In this document: in pieces, positions 62,922-64,000 of the stretch
Numbering within the stretch: position 1 is the stretch's first letter
Layout of the letters: each line of letters opens with the position of its first letter
Assembly: GCF_004331645.1 (NCBI RefSeq)
Contig: NZ_SJSK01000003.1
Location: 248,301-312,300, forward strand
Direction: 5' to 3'
Length of the DNA: 64,000 bases
Origin: Pedobacter frigiditerrae
GTDB lineage: Bacteria > Bacteroidota > Bacteroidia > Sphingobacteriales > Sphingobacteriaceae
Translations under genes and position numbers: made by a program
Notes under the pieces: model-generated
Told to the model about the DNA's origin: nothing
Databases searched by the model: none
Seen by the model: only the letters and a program-made list of their open reading frames with translations

Positions 62922-64000
62922 ATGAAAACTACAATTTTTACTGCCTTCATGTTAACTGTTTCTTCGTTGGTTTACGGACAAACAGCTAAAACAAAAACAT
63001 TTTCTTGGAACAACCTTCCTGTAATCAGCAAACCAGTATTTAAGAAGGATACTTTTAATATCGTTAAATATAGTGCAGTTGCAGACGGAATTTATTTAAA
63101 TACTGAAGCTATTAATAACGCCATTAACGATTGCAGCAAAAAAGGTGGTGGTGTGGTGCTTATCCCAGCAGGGCTATGGTTATCTGGACCAATATATTTA
63201 AAAAGCGGAGTGAACTTGCACCTTAAACAAGGAGCACATTTGGTTTTTACAACTGATAAAAGCAAGTATAAAATTGTAGAAGGAGATTATGAAGGGAAAA
63301 GTGCGGCAAGAAATGAATCGCCCATTAATGGAAAAAATCTACAAAACATAGCCATAACAGGTAAAGGTGTTATTGATGGCAGTGGTGATGTATGGCGTGC
63401 TGTTGGTCAAGGGCCACTTACCGCATCGCAATGGAAAGAAAAAATAGCTTCTGGAGGTGTGTTAAGCGATGACGGAAAGACTTGGTATCCGAGCGAACAG
63501 TTTAAGCAAGCGCAAGTAAAAGGCAAAAGCATGCTCATACAGCCAGGAATGGATTTGAGTGCATTTGCTGACATGAAAGATTTCCTTAGACCAAACCTTT
63601 TAGTGCTTAAAAACTGTAAAAAGGTATTAATTGAAGGCATTACCTTTCAAAATTCTCCGGCTTGGTGCCTTCATCCATTGATGTGTGAAGATTTAACTAT
63701 TTCTGGTATTAGGGTTAAAAATCCGCATTATGCGCAAAACGGCGATGGTATTGATATCGAATCATGTACTCGTTTTATCGTAGAAAATAGCGTGTTAGAT
63801 GTGGGAGATGATGCCATTTGCATTAAATCTGGAAAAGATGAAGAGGGTAGGAAAAGAGGCATTCCTTCTGCTCAAGGAATCATTAGGGGTAATCTGGTTT
63901 ATAGCGGCCATGGTGCTGTGGTAATTGGTAGCGAGATGAGTGGAGGTGCGAATAACATCTTTATCGAGAACTGTACTTTTATGGGAACAGATAAGGGTTT
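62922..64000 (+). CDS. Polygalacturonase-type GH28, 3' end outside window
   Basis: The frame opens at ATG 62922 with signal peptide MKTTIFTAFMLTVSSLVYGQ and stays open to the right edge (359 codons). Beta-helix signs: GGGVVLIPAGLWLSGPIYLKSGVNLHL, ITGKGVIDGSGDVWRAVG, and active-site motifs N273-G-D275 in QNGDGIDIES, D296-D297 in GDDAICIKSGKD, and H330 in SGHGAVVIGSEM. The RxK motif lies beyond the window. GH28 hydrolyses alpha-1,4-galacturonan, or rhamnogalacturonan. It is 18 bases from the upstream esterase gene. Confidence 0.93.
   Translation, partial: MKTTIFTAFMLTVSSLVYGQTAKTKTFSWNNLPVISKPVFKKDTFNIVKYSAVADGIYLNTEAINNAINDCSKKGGGVVLIPAGLWLSGPIYLKSGVNLHLKQGAHLVFTTDKSKYKIVEGDYEGKSAARNESPINGKNLQNIAITGKGVIDGSGDVWRAVGQGPLTASQWKEKIASGGVLSDDGKTWYPSEQFKQAQVKGKSMLIQPGMDLSAFADMKDFLRPNLLVLKNCKKVLIEGITFQNSPAWCLHPLMCEDLTISGIRVKNPHYAQNGDGIDIESCTRFIVENSVLDVGDDAICIKSGKDEEGRKRGIPSAQGIIRGNLVYSGHGAVVIGSEMSGGANNIFIENCTFMGTDKG

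Overview
The window looks like a chromosomal segment from a member of the Bacteroidota, most likely a Pedobacter-like Sphingobacteriaceae. The evidence is: TAnnTTTG-type -7 promoter elements, almost no Shine-Dalgarno sequences, SusC/SusD pairs with a hybrid two-component regulator, a fused CcoN-CcoO cbb3 oxidase subunit, a DUF4249 protein beside an MG2-type protein, and genome-type palindromic intergenic repeats of the CGTCATTTCGA kind. The species call is inference; the phylum call is firm. I saw no tRNA, rRNA, CRISPR array, insertion sequence or prophage.

Region 1 (1-5360) is ordinary: the end of a DUF4249 protein, an MG2-domain surface protein, two small unknown proteins, a DUF6544-like protein and a tiny membrane peptide.

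Region 2 (5440-26780) is a micro-oxic respiration and fermentation island. It holds a large nitronate-monooxygenase-like protein, a FixL-type haem-PAS oxygen-sensor kinase, and a response regulator fused to a CRP/FNR-type DNA-binding protein. A short unknown protein with a Cys-rich tail, hemN, ccoI and ccoS follow. Next come ccoNO, ccoQ, ccoP, ccoG, fixH and a TauE-like membrane protein, then acetyl-CoA hydrolase, alcohol dehydrogenase and a small coiled-coil protein. The island ends with a universal stress protein and, divergently, a YceI / outer-membrane porin / YceI group. Six promoters here share one architecture: an FNR-like box (TGAY-N4-ATCA, one copy with a single mismatch) followed by a T-tract, exactly 45 nt, then a TAnnTTTG element. 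They head all six transcription units, including the one encoding the sensor and regulator. This reads as a single oxygen-controlled, autoregulated regulon and is the strongest finding.

Region 3 (26830-29500) has a cytoplasmic multi-PAS histidine kinase and a stand-alone protein resembling the C-terminal domain of RNA polymerase alpha.

Region 4 (29620-64000) is a large polysaccharide utilisation locus. A hybrid two-component sensor/AraC regulator is divergent from two SusC/SusD pairs. These are followed by GH20, GH88, GH29, a type I sulfatase and GH2. After a repeat-rich gap with two AT-rich small genes come GH105, GH2, an oligogalacturonate-lyase-like protein (PL22 type), an esterase, pectin methylesterase (CE8), a second esterase, and a GH28 polygalacturonase that runs off the right edge. 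The second half clearly targets pectin; the first half suggests a decorated, possibly sulfated, uronic-acid-containing glycan. Most enzymes carry signal peptides, and the SusD proteins are lipoproteins.
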